Shown in pieces: positions 1 through 7,859 of a stretch of DNA of 64,000 nucleotides. This stretch comes from Cellulomonas sp. JZ18 (GTDB lineage: Bacteria > Actinomycetota > Actinomycetes > Actinomycetales > Cellulomonadaceae). The notes under the pieces were generated by a model, which was not told the origin of the DNA, searched no databases, and saw only the letters and a list, made by a program, of their open reading frames with translations. How positions within the stretch are numbered: position 1 is the first letter of the stretch; each line of letters opens with the position of its first letter. The position numbers and the translations under genes are program-made. The stretch covers positions 682,001 through 746,000 of the forward strand of contig NZ_CP045245.1 of assembly GCF_009720485.1 (NCBI RefSeq). The letters run 5' to 3'.

Positions 1-162
1 CGGGTACGGCGTCCAGACGAGCGCCACGAGGCCGACGACGGCGACGAGGCCGACCAGCACGGCACCGGCCACGAGGGACGGCGGCCACCGGCGGGCGCGC
101 GCGTGCGGCGTCCCCGTGACGGCGGGTTCCCGGACGGCGAGGTCCTCCACACCCGTGGTCAT
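1..162 (-). CDS. ABC transporter permease, DppC/OppC type (partial, N-terminus only)
   Basis: Only the first 54 codons are inside the window. They read as a Thr/Arg-rich cytoplasmic tail followed from about residue 31 by one hydrophobic helix (start LVAGAVLVGLVAVVG) and then a WTPYP turn, which is the usual start of DppC-type permeases. The ATG overlaps the stop of the DppB-type permease as ATGA, so the two should be translationally coupled. By position it is the second membrane subunit of a peptide or nickel importer. Substrate cannot be told from this fragment. Confidence 0.8.
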   Translation of the reverse strand, partial: MTTGVEDLAVREPAVTGTPHARARRWPPSLVAGAVLVGLVAVVGLVALVWTPYP

Positions 163-1118
163 CGTGCCCCTCCCGTCAGGCGCAGACGCGGGTCGAGCGC
201 GCGCTGCGCGAGGTCGACCCCGACGTTGACGACCAGCACGACCGCCGTCAGCCCGAGGACGAGCGCCTGCACGACCGGCAGGTCACGCGCCTCGACCGAG
301 TCCAGCAGCAGCGTGCCGAGGCCCGGCAGCGCGAACACGTTCTCGATGACGACGGCGCCGAGCAGGGACGTCGCGAGCTCGATCCCGAGGATCGCGACGA
401 CCGGCGCGGCGCCGTTGCGCAGCCCGTGCCGGCGCAGCGCCGCCCACCGGCCGTAGCCGAGGGAGCGCGCGGTGCGCACGTAGTCCTGGTCGAGCACGTC
501 GAGCGTCGCCGACCGCACGTAGCGGACCATGACGGCGGACATGGCGATCGCCACGGTCACCACGGGCAGCACGAGCGAGCGCACCGCGCCCGCCGGGTCG
601 CCCCAGCCCTGCCGCGGGAACCCGCCGGGTGGCAGCCAGCCGAGCTGCAGCGCGAGGACCAGGACGAGCAGCACGCCGACCCAGAACACCGGCACGGCCA
701 CGCCCAGCTGCGACAGCGCCGACACGACCACGCCCAGCGGCCCGCGCCGCCACACGGCCGCCGCCACGCCGAGCGGCACCGAGACGAGCACCGCGAGCAC
801 GAACGCGGCGAGGCTCAGCGGCAGCGTGACCGGCAGCCGTGCCGCGACCAGGTCGGCCACCGGCAGCCGCGACACGAACGACGTGCCCAGGTCGCCCTGG
901 ACGAGGCCCGCCACCCACTGCCCGAGCTGCACCGGCACCGGCTGGTCGGTGCCCAGCTCGGCGCGCAGCCCCTCGAGCTGGTCGCTCGTCGTCCCGACAC
1001 CGAGCGACGCGCCCGCGGCGTCCCCCGGCAGCAGCCGCAGGACGACGAACACGACGACGGCCGCGAGGGCGAGCGAGACGAGCAGCGACGCGAGGCGGGT
1101 GAGCAGGTGGCGGGCCAC
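159..1118 (-). CDS. ABC transporter permease, DppB/OppB type
   Basis: A 319-residue integral membrane protein starting at GTG. It begins with a hydrophobic helix ending in a VVFVVLRLLPGD motif, typical of DppB-type permeases. Several further helices follow, with a cytoplasmic loop near residues 215-225 (DYVRTARSLGYG) that matches the EAA-like loop contacting the ATPase in this family. The family imports peptides, nickel or other small solutes in the plasma membrane. The gene lies 7 bases after the receptor gene and overlaps the next permease by 4 bases, so it is the middle gene of an operon whose ATPases are probably beyond the left edge. Confidence 0.93.
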   Translation of the reverse strand: MARHLLTRLASLLVSLALAAVVVFVVLRLLPGDAAGASLGVGTTSDQLEGLRAELGTDQPVPVQLGQWVAGLVQGDLGTSFVSRLPVADLVAARLPVTLPLSLAAFVLAVLVSVPLGVAAAVWRRGPLGVVVSALSQLGVAVPVFWVGVLLVLVLALQLGWLPPGGFPRQGWGDPAGAVRSLVLPVVTVAIAMSAVMVRYVRSATLDVLDQDYVRTARSLGYGRWAALRRHGLRNGAAPVVAILGIELATSLLGAVVIENVFALPGLGTLLLDSVEARDLPVVQALVLGLTAVVLVVNVGVDLAQRALDPRLRLTGGAR

Positions 1119-1125
1119 GGGTGCC

Positions 1126-2631
1126 TCAGCCCTCCCGGACGATGTCGGCGACGTAGAAGCTCTCCGTCACCTGGTCCACCGGGAAGCCGCTGATCTCGGC
1201 CTTCGCGACCCGGATCTGCGGGTCGAGGTACAGCCACGCGGTCGCGGCCTCCTGGCCGATGGTCTCGTTGACCCGGCGCAGCAGGTCGACCTGCTCCTCC
1301 TCGGTCGCGGCCTGGTCGGCCTGCGCGACCCACTCCTGGACCTGCGGGTTGTCGTAGCCCCAGTAGAAGTCCGGGTTCGCATACCAGACCACGTCCCGCG
1401 GGTTCACGTGCCCCATGAGCGTCGTCTGGAAGTCGTGGTCCGTGTAGACCTTCTGGTACCAGGTGGCGTCGTCGATCGGGTTCGGCGTGAGCGTCACGCC
1501 CACCTCGGCGAGGTCGGCGCGCAGCAGCTGCACGATCGTCTCGGTGGTGTCGTCCGGCACGTAGTCCACCGGGATCGTCAGGTTCGCGACGCCCGCCTGG
1601 GCGAGCAGGTCCCGGGCGGCGTCCGGGTCGTACGCGTGCACGTCCGCCTGGTCGACGAACCACGGGTCCGTCGGCGGGACCATCGAGCCGATGACCTGGC
1701 CGTAGCCGTCCCACACCGCCTCGAGCAGCGCCTCGCGGTCGATCGCCTTGTACAGCGCCTGCCGCACGCGCACGTCGGAGAACGGCGCGAGCCGGTCGTT
1801 GAACGCCCACAGCTGCTTGGTCGTGGACGAGCCCTCGGTGATGGTGAAGCGCGGGTCGTCCTCGAACTGCACGAGCTGGTCCGGGGAGTTCTCGGCGATG
1901 ACGAGGTCGAGGTCGCCGACGAGCAGCGCGTTGTTCAGCGCCGTCGGGTCGTCGAAGAACCGGAACGTCACGCCCGGGTTCTTCGCCGGCTCACCCCAGT
2001 AGTCGTCGAACCGCTCGATCGTCAGGTGGTCGCCCTGCACCCACTCGACGAACCGGTACGGGCCGGTGCCGTTGTCGGGACCGAGCTCGGTGTCGCCCTC
2101 CTGCACGACCGTCAGGCCGGCGAGGTTGAACGTGAGGGACTGGCTGCGCCGGCTCAGCGCGAGCTGGACCGTGTCCTCGTCGGGGGCGGTGATGCCCGTG
2201 ATGACGGCGAGGTCGTTCTTGCGCGCGAGCTTCGACTCCGGCGAGATCGCCTCGGAGATGCTCCACACCACGTCGTCGGCGGTGAGGTCGGTGCCGTCGT
2301 GGAAGACGGCGTCCGGCTGCAGGTGGAACGTGTACGTCAGGCCGTCCTCGGAGACGTCCCACGACTCGGCGAGCGCGGGCACGATCTCCCCGTCCACGTC
2401 GACGGCCGTGAGGCCCTCGAAGACGTTGCGCGTCATGGTCTGCGAGACGCCGGACGAGCCGCCGACGTTGCGGACCAGGCCGGTCGGCTCGTTGGTGGAG
2501 CCGATGACGATCTCGTCCTCGGCCTGCGGGGCGCCGCTGGCGCCGCCCGTGCTGCCGCCGCCCGAGCACGCGGCGAGCGCGAGCGCGGCCACGGCGGACA
2601 GGGCGGCACCGGCGAGGGTGCGGGTTCTCAT
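1126..2631 (-). CDS. ABC transporter substrate-binding lipoprotein, peptide/nickel (SBP_bac_5) family
   Basis: A 501-residue extracellular receptor. The chosen ATG has a GGAGG sequence 9 bases upstream. It gives a classic lipoprotein signal with an LAAC lipobox (Cys22), then a Gly/Ser-rich tether. The body reads as family 5 solute-binding protein: early on it has NVFEGLTAVD and a region around LAESW...DGLTYTFHL, which are hallmark stretches of DppA/OppA-type receptors. It precedes two DppBC-type permeases in the same direction. The ligand could be peptides, glycosides or another solute; the sequence alone does not decide. Confidence 0.93.
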   Translation of the reverse strand: MRTRTLAGAALSAVAALALAACSGGGSTGGASGAPQAEDEIVIGSTNEPTGLVRNVGGSSGVSQTMTRNVFEGLTAVDVDGEIVPALAESWDVSEDGLTYTFHLQPDAVFHDGTDLTADDVVWSISEAISPESKLARKNDLAVITGITAPDEDTVQLALSRRSQSLTFNLAGLTVVQEGDTELGPDNGTGPYRFVEWVQGDHLTIERFDDYWGEPAKNPGVTFRFFDDPTALNNALLVGDLDLVIAENSPDQLVQFEDDPRFTITEGSSTTKQLWAFNDRLAPFSDVRVRQALYKAIDREALLEAVWDGYGQVIGSMVPPTDPWFVDQADVHAYDPDAARDLLAQAGVANLTIPVDYVPDDTTETIVQLLRADLAEVGVTLTPNPIDDATWYQKVYTDHDFQTTLMGHVNPRDVVWYANPDFYWGYDNPQVQEWVAQADQAATEEEQVDLLRRVNETIGQEAATAWLYLDPQIRVAKAEISGFPVDQVTESFYVADIVREG

Positions 2632-2969
2632 GCTGGGGGACCTCCGGCGGGTGGGCACGGCCGCCGGGCCGGACGACGAGCGGTCAGCGCGCACGCCCGG
2701 GGCACGGGGGACCGGTGCAGGGGTGGGGGAGTCGAGCGCGAGGGCGCTCGGCGCGCGGTGGGGCCGGTCAGCCGACGACGGTGCCGGTCCCGGTGCGCGG
2801 GGACGTCAGCCGCGACAACACGCGCGCGCCGCGAGGACGGGGCGAGCGGCGTGCGGGGCGACGAGGACGGTGCGCATGGTGCTGCGACCGTACCTCGCGA
2901 CCGTCGGGACGTTCCAGCGTCGCCGGCGAGACGTGCGTCTCGCCCGTCCGGGTGCGGCGCGGCCACCGC
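2632..2969. other. Intergenic leader of the ABC operon
   Basis: This stretch of 338 bases between the hydrolase stop and the receptor ATG holds the Shine-Dalgarno of the receptor gene and presumably its promoter. I see no convincing -10 hexamer, hairpin or small gene. Confidence 0.4.
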
Positions 2970-3815
2970 TCAGCGCAGGTTCCCCAGCACGGCGGCCGCG
3001 ACGTCCGCCGGCCGGTGCTCCGGCAGCCAGTGGTCGGCGTCGAGGTCGACGCGCAGGAACGAGCCGTCGACGTACCGGGCCGTCGCGTCGACGGAGGCGG
3101 GGGCGAAGAACGGGTCCCGGCGGGCGGAGACGTAGGTGGTCGGGACCTCGACCGGGCCCGTCGAGCCGCGGCCGGGCACCGGGAGCGCCCGGTACCAGGC
3201 GAGGGCGGCCGTCAGGGCGCCGGGCTCGCGCATGCGGGCGACGTAGCGGGCGGCACGGTCGGGCTCGAGACCGGCGCGCTCGAGGGACTGCCGGAGGCGG
3301 GCGCCGTCGTCCGCGAGGAGCAGGCGCTCCGGGACGCCGGGCAGCTGGAAGAAGCCGACGTAGGACGAGCGCAGGGCCTGCCCGCCGCGCAGCAGCCCGG
3401 CCCGCATCGCGGCGGGGTGCGGCGTGCCCAGCACCGTGAGCGTCGCGACGCGGTCCGGCTCGCGCGCCGCGACCGCCCACGCGACCGCGCCGCCCCAGTC
3501 GTGGCCGACGACGTGCGCCTGCTCCACGCCGGCGGCGTCGATGAGCGCGACGACGTCGGCGACGAGCTCCGGCACGGCGTACGGGCGGCGGCCCGGCGGC
3601 CGGGCGCCGGGGGAGTAGCCGCGCTGGTCCGGCACGAGCACGCGCGCACCCGCGGCCGTCAGCAGGGGGACGACCGCGTCGTAGGCCGAGCCGTCCTGGG
3701 GGAAGCCGTGCAGGAGGACGACGACGGGGGCGTCGTCGCCGGTCGTGCTGGTGGGGGCGTCCGGTGCGTGGTCCCGCACGTCGAAGCGCAGGCCGTCGCG
3801 CGTGAAGGAGTCCAT
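2970..3815 (-). CDS. Alpha/beta hydrolase, epoxide hydrolase / haloalkane dehalogenase-like
   Basis: A 281-residue single-domain alpha/beta hydrolase without signal peptide. The oxyanion-hole motif HGFPQD lies at about residues 36-41. The nucleophile elbow reads GHDWGG with Asp106 as nucleophile, which points to epoxide hydrolases and dehalogenases rather than serine esterases. The catalytic His is likely His262 in DADHW near the C-terminus. Between them lies a short cap region. It is followed on the same strand by the ABC operon after a 338-base gap. The true substrate is unknown. Confidence 0.88.
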   Translation of the reverse strand: MDSFTRDGLRFDVRDHAPDAPTSTTGDDAPVVVLLHGFPQDGSAYDAVVPLLTAAGARVLVPDQRGYSPGARPPGRRPYAVPELVADVVALIDAAGVEQAHVVGHDWGGAVAWAVAAREPDRVATLTVLGTPHPAAMRAGLLRGGQALRSSYVGFFQLPGVPERLLLADDGARLRQSLERAGLEPDRAARYVARMREPGALTAALAWYRALPVPGRGSTGPVEVPTTYVSARRDPFFAPASVDATARYVDGSFLRVDLDADHWLPEHRPADVAAAVLGNLR

Positions 3816-3889
3816 CCCGGCAGCACAGCACGCGCGCGGGCACGCGGCGAGCGGGGCGGGGGACCGCGGGTGCGCGTCCCCCGACGACC

Positions 3890-4672
3890 TCAGGCGCGCA
3901 GGTGCGCCGGGAGCGTGAGGACCTCGACGCCGTCCTCGGTGATCGCGACGGTGTGCTCGCTGTGCGCGGTGCGCGCGCCGGTCGCGCTGCGCAGCGTCCA
4001 GCCGTCCGCGTCGGTGACGAGCTCGTCGGTGTCCGCCATCACCCAGGGCTCGAGCGCGAGCAGCAGGCCGGGACGCAGCGTGTACCCGCGGCCGGGGCGG
4101 CCGGTGTTCGGCACGTGCGGGTCCTGGTGCATGGTCGAGCCGATGCCGTGGCCACCGAAGTCGGTGTTCACGGGGTAGCCGGCGCCCGTGAGCACCTGGC
4201 CGATGGCGTGCGACACGTCGCCGAGGCGGACGCCCGGGCCGGCGGCCTCGATCGCGGCGGCGAGGGCGCGCTCGGTCGCCTCGATGAGCGCGACGCTCTC
4301 GGCCGGGCGGGCGTCGCCCACCAGGAAGCTGATGGCGGAGTCCGCCGCGATGCCGTCCTTGAGCACGGCGAGGTCGAGCGTGAGCAGGTCGCCGTCGGCG
4401 AGGCGCTGGTCGCGGGGGCGCCCGTGCAGGACGGCGTCGTTCACCGAGGTGCAGACGTAGTGGCCGAACGGGCCGCGGCCGAACGACGGCGCGTAGTCGA
4501 CGTAGCAGGACTGCGCGCCGGCCTTCTCGATGAGCTCGCGGGTCCAGCGGTCTATCTCGAGCAGGTTGGTGCCGACGGTCGTGCGCTCGCGGAGCGTCTG
4601 GAGGATGTCGGCGACGAGGGCGCCCGTGACCCGGGCGCGGTCGATCTCGCTCGGGCTCAGGATCTCGATCAT
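3890..4672 (-). CDS. map: Methionine aminopeptidase, type I
   Basis: A 260-residue cytoplasmic metalloprotease that removes the initiator Met from nascent proteins. All five metal ligands of the pita-bread fold are present: Asp100 in DLAV, Asp111 in ADSA, His175 in GHGIG, Glu208 in LEPW and Glu239 in SEHTV. It lacks the N-terminal zinc-finger extension found in some actinobacterial paralogues, so it is the short type Ia form. It is transcribed divergently from an XRE regulator from a short shared promoter region. This could be a second, regulated map copy, since housekeeping map usually sits near secY/adk. Confidence 0.95.
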   Translation of the reverse strand: MIEILSPSEIDRARVTGALVADILQTLRERTTVGTNLLEIDRWTRELIEKAGAQSCYVDYAPSFGRGPFGHYVCTSVNDAVLHGRPRDQRLADGDLLTLDLAVLKDGIAADSAISFLVGDARPAESVALIEATERALAAAIEAAGPGVRLGDVSHAIGQVLTGAGYPVNTDFGGHGIGSTMHQDPHVPNTGRPGRGYTLRPGLLLALEPWVMADTDELVTDADGWTLRSATGARTAHSEHTVAITEDGVEVLTLPAHLRA

Positions 4673-4733
4673 GGGGGTGCGCTCCTCGTCGTGCTGCCGG
4701 GGTGGTGGCCGGGGGCGGGCGGCTCGGCCGGTA

Positions 4734-4754
4734 ATACTATCCCGGTATTAGTAT
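4734..4754. promoter_or_regulatory. Divergent promoter and candidate XRE operator
   Basis: A strikingly A/T-rich 21-base patch in very GC-rich DNA. It has perfect 6-base inverted arms, ATACTA and TAGTAT, separated by 9 bases. Each arm read outward is a good -10 hexamer TAGTAT: the right one is 6 bases before the XRE start codon, the left one points toward map. The same symmetry could bind the XRE protein, giving autoregulation. Regulation is inferred. Confidence 0.6.
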
Positions 4755-4760
4755 CGGTCC

Positions 4761-5057
4761 ATGATGGTCCGGCTCCCGCTCACGCCCGCCGAGATCGACC
4801 GCGGGCGCCGCCTCGGCGCGCTCCTGCGCCGCGCTCGCGGGGAGCGGTCGGTCCTCACCGTCGCGCTCGACGCCGGCGTCTCGCCGGAGACCCTGCGCAA
4901 GATCGAGTCGGGCCGCGTCGCGACGCCGTCGTTCTCGACCGTCGCCGCGGTCGCCGGGGTGCTGGGGCTGTCGCTCGACGCGGTGTGGGCGGAGGTCGCC
5001 GAGGGCGCGCGGCGCAGCGCCCGCCCCGACGACCTGGTCGCCCAGCGCCGGGGCTGA
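4761..5057 (+). CDS. XRE-family helix-turn-helix regulator
   Basis: A 98-residue protein with one HTH domain at about residues 15-75. The recognition part reads VSPETLRKIESGRVATPSF, the typical Cro/C1 signature. The C-terminal 20 residues are polar and Arg-rich. The start codon follows a TAGTAT hexamer by only 6 bases and has no Shine-Dalgarno, so the mRNA is probably leaderless; a second ATG is the next codon. It probably controls itself and the divergent map gene. Confidence 0.88.
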   Translation: MMVRLPLTPAEIDRGRRLGALLRRARGERSVLTVALDAGVSPETLRKIESGRVATPSFSTVAAVAGVLGLSLDAVWAEVAEGARRSARPDDLVAQRRG

Positions 5058-5083
5058 CGCGAGGCCCGCCGCCCCGGGACGGC

Positions 5084-5914
5084 TCAGGCGCCCTGCCGCA
5101 CCACCGTGAACGGCGCCTTGCCCGACACGCGGCCCTCGATGCCCGCCGTGACGAACTCCTTCGCGCGGGTGACCGCGTCGCGGACCTCGCGCCCCTTCGC
5201 GAGCTCGGCGGCGATCGCGGCGGCGAGGGTGCAGCCGGCACCGGCCACGCGCTCGTTCCCCACCTTCGGCGTCGCGAGCACCGTGACCTCGTCGCCGTCG
5301 AGCAGGACGTCGACCGCGTCGTCACCGGGCAGCTCGACCCCGCCCTTGGCGACCACGGCGCGCGGGCCGAGCGCCTGGATGCGGCGCGCCGCCTCGGTGA
5401 GCTGCTCGACCGTCTCGATGGTGTCCATGCCGGAGAGCGTCTTCGTCTCGAACAGGTTCGGGGTGACGACGGTCGCGAGCGGCAGGACCTGCTCGCGCAG
5501 CGCGGTGTCCGTGTCGAGGGCGGCACCGGGCTCCTGGCCCTTGCAGATGAGGACCGGGTCGAGCACGACGTGCCGCCACGGCTGGCGGCGCAGCCCCTCG
5601 GCGACGACGTCGATCGTCGCCGGCGTGCCGAGCATGCCGATCTTCACCACGTCGAGCTCGTAGGCGGTCGTCGCCGCCTCCATCTGCTGCGCGATGATCT
5701 CGGCCGGCACGGGGAAGAAGCGGTGGTTCCAGTCGTCCGCCGGGTCGAACGACACGATGCACGTCATCGTGCCGAGGCCGAAGGCGCCGAGCTCCTGGAA
5801 CGTGCGCAGGTCCGCCTGGATGCCGGCGCCGCCGGTCGCTTCCGATCCGGCGATCACGTACGCGAGGTCGACCACGGGAGTGCTCCTGTCGATGTGGTTC
5901 GTGGGGGTCTGCAC
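5084..5914 (-). CDS. pdxK: Pyridoxine/pyridoxal/pyridoxamine kinase (ThiD-like)
   Basis: A 276-residue ribokinase-fold enzyme of the ThiD/PdxK2 group, phosphorylating B6 vitamers in the cytoplasm. The N-terminus carries the IAGSEATGGAGIQADL motif shared with ThiD. The following FDPADDWNHRFFPV stretch resembles Bacillus-type PdxK rather than true ThiD. The nucleotide and catalytic region is near the C-terminus in VAGAGCTLAAAIAAELA, where the family normally has GAGD/GTGC. The start is GTG with GAGG 5 bases upstream. It converges on the XRE gene. A role in HMP phosphorylation is the alternative. Confidence 0.88.
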   Translation of the reverse strand: MQTPTNHIDRSTPVVDLAYVIAGSEATGGAGIQADLRTFQELGAFGLGTMTCIVSFDPADDWNHRFFPVPAEIIAQQMEAATTAYELDVVKIGMLGTPATIDVVAEGLRRQPWRHVVLDPVLICKGQEPGAALDTDTALREQVLPLATVVTPNLFETKTLSGMDTIETVEQLTEAARRIQALGPRAVVAKGGVELPGDDAVDVLLDGDEVTVLATPKVGNERVAGAGCTLAAAIAAELAKGREVRDAVTRAKEFVTAGIEGRVSGKAPFTVVRQGA

Positions 5915-6013
5915 GACAGCCTCGCACGGTCGGCGGGGATGATCGGCTGCGGGTGCCCCTTCCCGCGCGGCGACGAACCTGCGCGGCGCCCGACGACGGG
6001 CGCGGCGTGAGGA

Positions 6014-6811
6014 TCACTGCTTGGTCATCATCGCGATCCCACCGGTCGCGAGGACGAACACGTCCACCATCGCGGAGCGGACGGCCGGACCGGCGTCGGC
6101 GCGGGGAAGCCGCTGGACGTCGTGCGGGTCGACGTCCAGCGTCGCCACACCGCCCGCGACGTCGTCGCCCAGGACCCCGAACAGCAGGAGGCACCGGACG
6201 ACGGCGCTGCCGTCCGCCGTGCGCTGCCGCTGGAACGTCTGCAGCAGGACGCGATCACCCGCGACCTGCGCGCGCAACGCGTCCACCGACGACCACCGGG
6301 TCGCCAGGCCCCGCCGCTCGGCCGACTCCTGCAGACGGACCAGGGTCTCGACGTCGATGCGGCAGACGCGGAAGTCGACGTCGGTCGCGCGGATCAGGCC
6401 CGTTCCTCCTGCCTGCGTCGGCGTGGGACGCAGGGTGCCGTGCGCCGTGTCGGGGACCTCTCCGACGACCGCCCGCAGCGCAGCGATGTGGCGGGGGCTC
6501 CTCAGCGCCAGCCGGGATGCCATCCACCGCCGGCCTGACCCGCTCGTCGCGGACCACCGCCACCGCAGGGCGGCGCGAGCGGCGTGTCCCCGGCGCACCG
6601 CACCCATCCGGAGGACGTTCGCGAAGCCGTGGGTCACGTCGGCGAGCAGGTGCATGCGTGCGAGGGCGTCCACGTCCGACGGCGAGTTCGGGTCCAGGCG
6701 CTCGTCCTCGACGTACACCTGGCCCGTGTCCGCCATCCACCGGATCTCGACCGACGCACACTCGGTGAGGACGGCGACCACGTCGAGGGGTCCTACCCGG
6801 CGGCGACACAT
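6014..6811 (-). CDS. Hypothetical protein at the end of a toxin-remnant island
   Basis: A 265-residue protein I do not recognise. The ATG chosen has a GAAGGAG sequence 7 bases upstream and begins MCRRRVGPLDVV. It shows no signal peptide and no clear membrane helix. It is rich in Arg and Val, with a segment near residues 60-110 dense in basic residues and a hydrophobic stretch near residues 205-215 (VVRCLLLFGVLGD). It is the last gene of a minus-strand island of toxin and immunity remnants, so an immunity or accessory role is possible but unproven. A plus-strand frame over the same bases looks like an antisense shadow. Confidence 0.6.
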   Translation of the reverse strand: MCRRRVGPLDVVAVLTECASVEIRWMADTGQVYVEDERLDPNSPSDVDALARMHLLADVTHGFANVLRMGAVRRGHAARAALRWRWSATSGSGRRWMASRLALRSPRHIAALRAVVGEVPDTAHGTLRPTPTQAGGTGLIRATDVDFRVCRIDVETLVRLQESAERRGLATRWSSVDALRAQVAGDRVLLQTFQRQRTADGSAVVRCLLLFGVLGDDVAGGVATLDVDPHDVQRLPRADAGPAVRSAMVDVFVLATGGIAMMTKQ

Positions 6812-6894
6812 CAGCCTGCTCCTTCTCTCGCTTCGGACGCCGCGGGGCGTCACCGACCGGGGTGCGACGACCTGGGGACGGGGATGAGCTCGAC

Positions 6895-7040
6895 TCACCG
6901 CCCGGACGTTCCCGGACCGCGAAGTCGCCGAGCGATCTCCCGGTCAACGAGGAGCAGGCTCCCGCGCACCGGAGCCCGTGACTCGTCCAGTACGACGACG
7001 GTGACCGAGGTCCCCGGCTGTAAGGACGCATCTCCCGCCT
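6895..7040 (-). pseudogene. Coding-like remnant between toxin fragment and hypothetical gene
   Basis: After the stop of the HINT-B fragment, another minus frame stays open for about 48 codons and reads protein-like (PGTSVTVVVLDESRAPVRG and then LLLVDREIARRL) before a TGA. It has no credible start codon or ribosome site. It is best seen as the tail of a broken immunity or toxin gene. Confidence 0.35.
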
Positions 7041-7043
7041 TGG

Positions 7044-7690
7044 CTACTTCACGAGATCTCCCGAGGGATCCTCAATGCGGTAGAGATATGTCGTCGCGGT
7101 GCTGTCGAGTGAGTTCCCGTGGCCGGAGGACCGGGGCTGAGCCGGCGGCTTGGCCGGATCGCGCACGAAGCGCCCGGTCTCCGGGTCCCGAAGGCTACCG
7201 TTGGCTCCTCCGACTGGGCAGGCGTTCGCCGTCTGCGCTCCGCCGATGGCGTTTCGGATGTCGTCGTTGTGGGTGACGACGTCGGTGCCGTCGGTGGTGG
7301 TGACGGTGTAGGTGTGGTCGGTGTCGACGGTGAGGTTGTGGACCGTCGCGGTCTGCGACCGCTGGGTGGTGGCGGCGAGGGTGACGGGGGTGCCGTCGGG
7401 GTCGACGAGCTGGTCGCCGGGGTTCAGGTCGCCGGCGGGGACCCAGTCGCCGTCGGCGGTGAGGAACAGGTGCCCTTCGGTGGCGGTGATCTTGGTGTCG
7501 GCGGGCGGTCCGCCGCCGCCGGAGCCGACGAGGGTGAGGTCGACGAGGTCCTTGGCGCCGTGGCCGGTGATGGTGGCCACGACCTGGCGGTGGGTGGTGG
7601 TGCCGTCGGCCGCGACCGCCAGGACGGTGTCGCCGACCTGGACGTCGGCGATCGCCCTGCTGGTGCCGGCGGTGAGCGTGGAAGCTTGGC
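7044..7690 (-). pseudogene. HINT-B: truncated pretoxin HINT domain with short C-terminal toxin remnant
   Basis: The reading frame holds the inner part of a pretoxin HINT self-splicing domain (from AIADVQVGDTVLAV through HLFLTADGDWVPAGDLNPGDQL) and ends in the VVTHN motif, whose terminal His-Asn is the conserved cleavage end. The N-terminal Cys block of the HINT fold is missing. After the HINT come about 70 residues, ending YLYRIEDPSGDLVK then TAG; Rhs-type C-terminal toxins often begin their last domain this way. The only in-frame start is a poor GTG without Shine-Dalgarno. It is therefore an orphan module, not an expressed full gene. Confidence 0.75.
7264..7663. repeat. Direct repeat R1 (HINT-encoding, 400 bases)
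   Basis: Nearly identical to the copy R2 that starts about 1.04 kb to the right. Only a handful of substitutions and one missing G separate the two. It encodes the same HINT segment on the minus strand, so it is a natural substrate for recombination between toxin cassettes. A weaker homologous linker follows each copy (about 7730-7830 and 8762-8860). Confidence 0.9.
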
Positions 7691-7859
7691 GGCTCCTATG
7701 ACGCACAAGCCGGCAGGGCCGGGTCCGAGGCGGACTACTGGAGTTCTCGATCGCAGAACACGCGTGCGGTCCTCCCGCCTGCCGCTCTCTACTCGCCTCG
7801 GTTTAGCTTCCGCCCCGGCGCCCCGGCGCGCCTTAGGCGGGATAGTTGATCGTAGCAAA

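Noticed and set aside
6021..6887. A 288-codon plus-strand frame over the 265-residue hypothetical gene
   Set aside because: It is Arg/Ser/Thr-rich and has no ribosome site. The minus frame has GAAGGAG at the right distance and a more protein-like composition.
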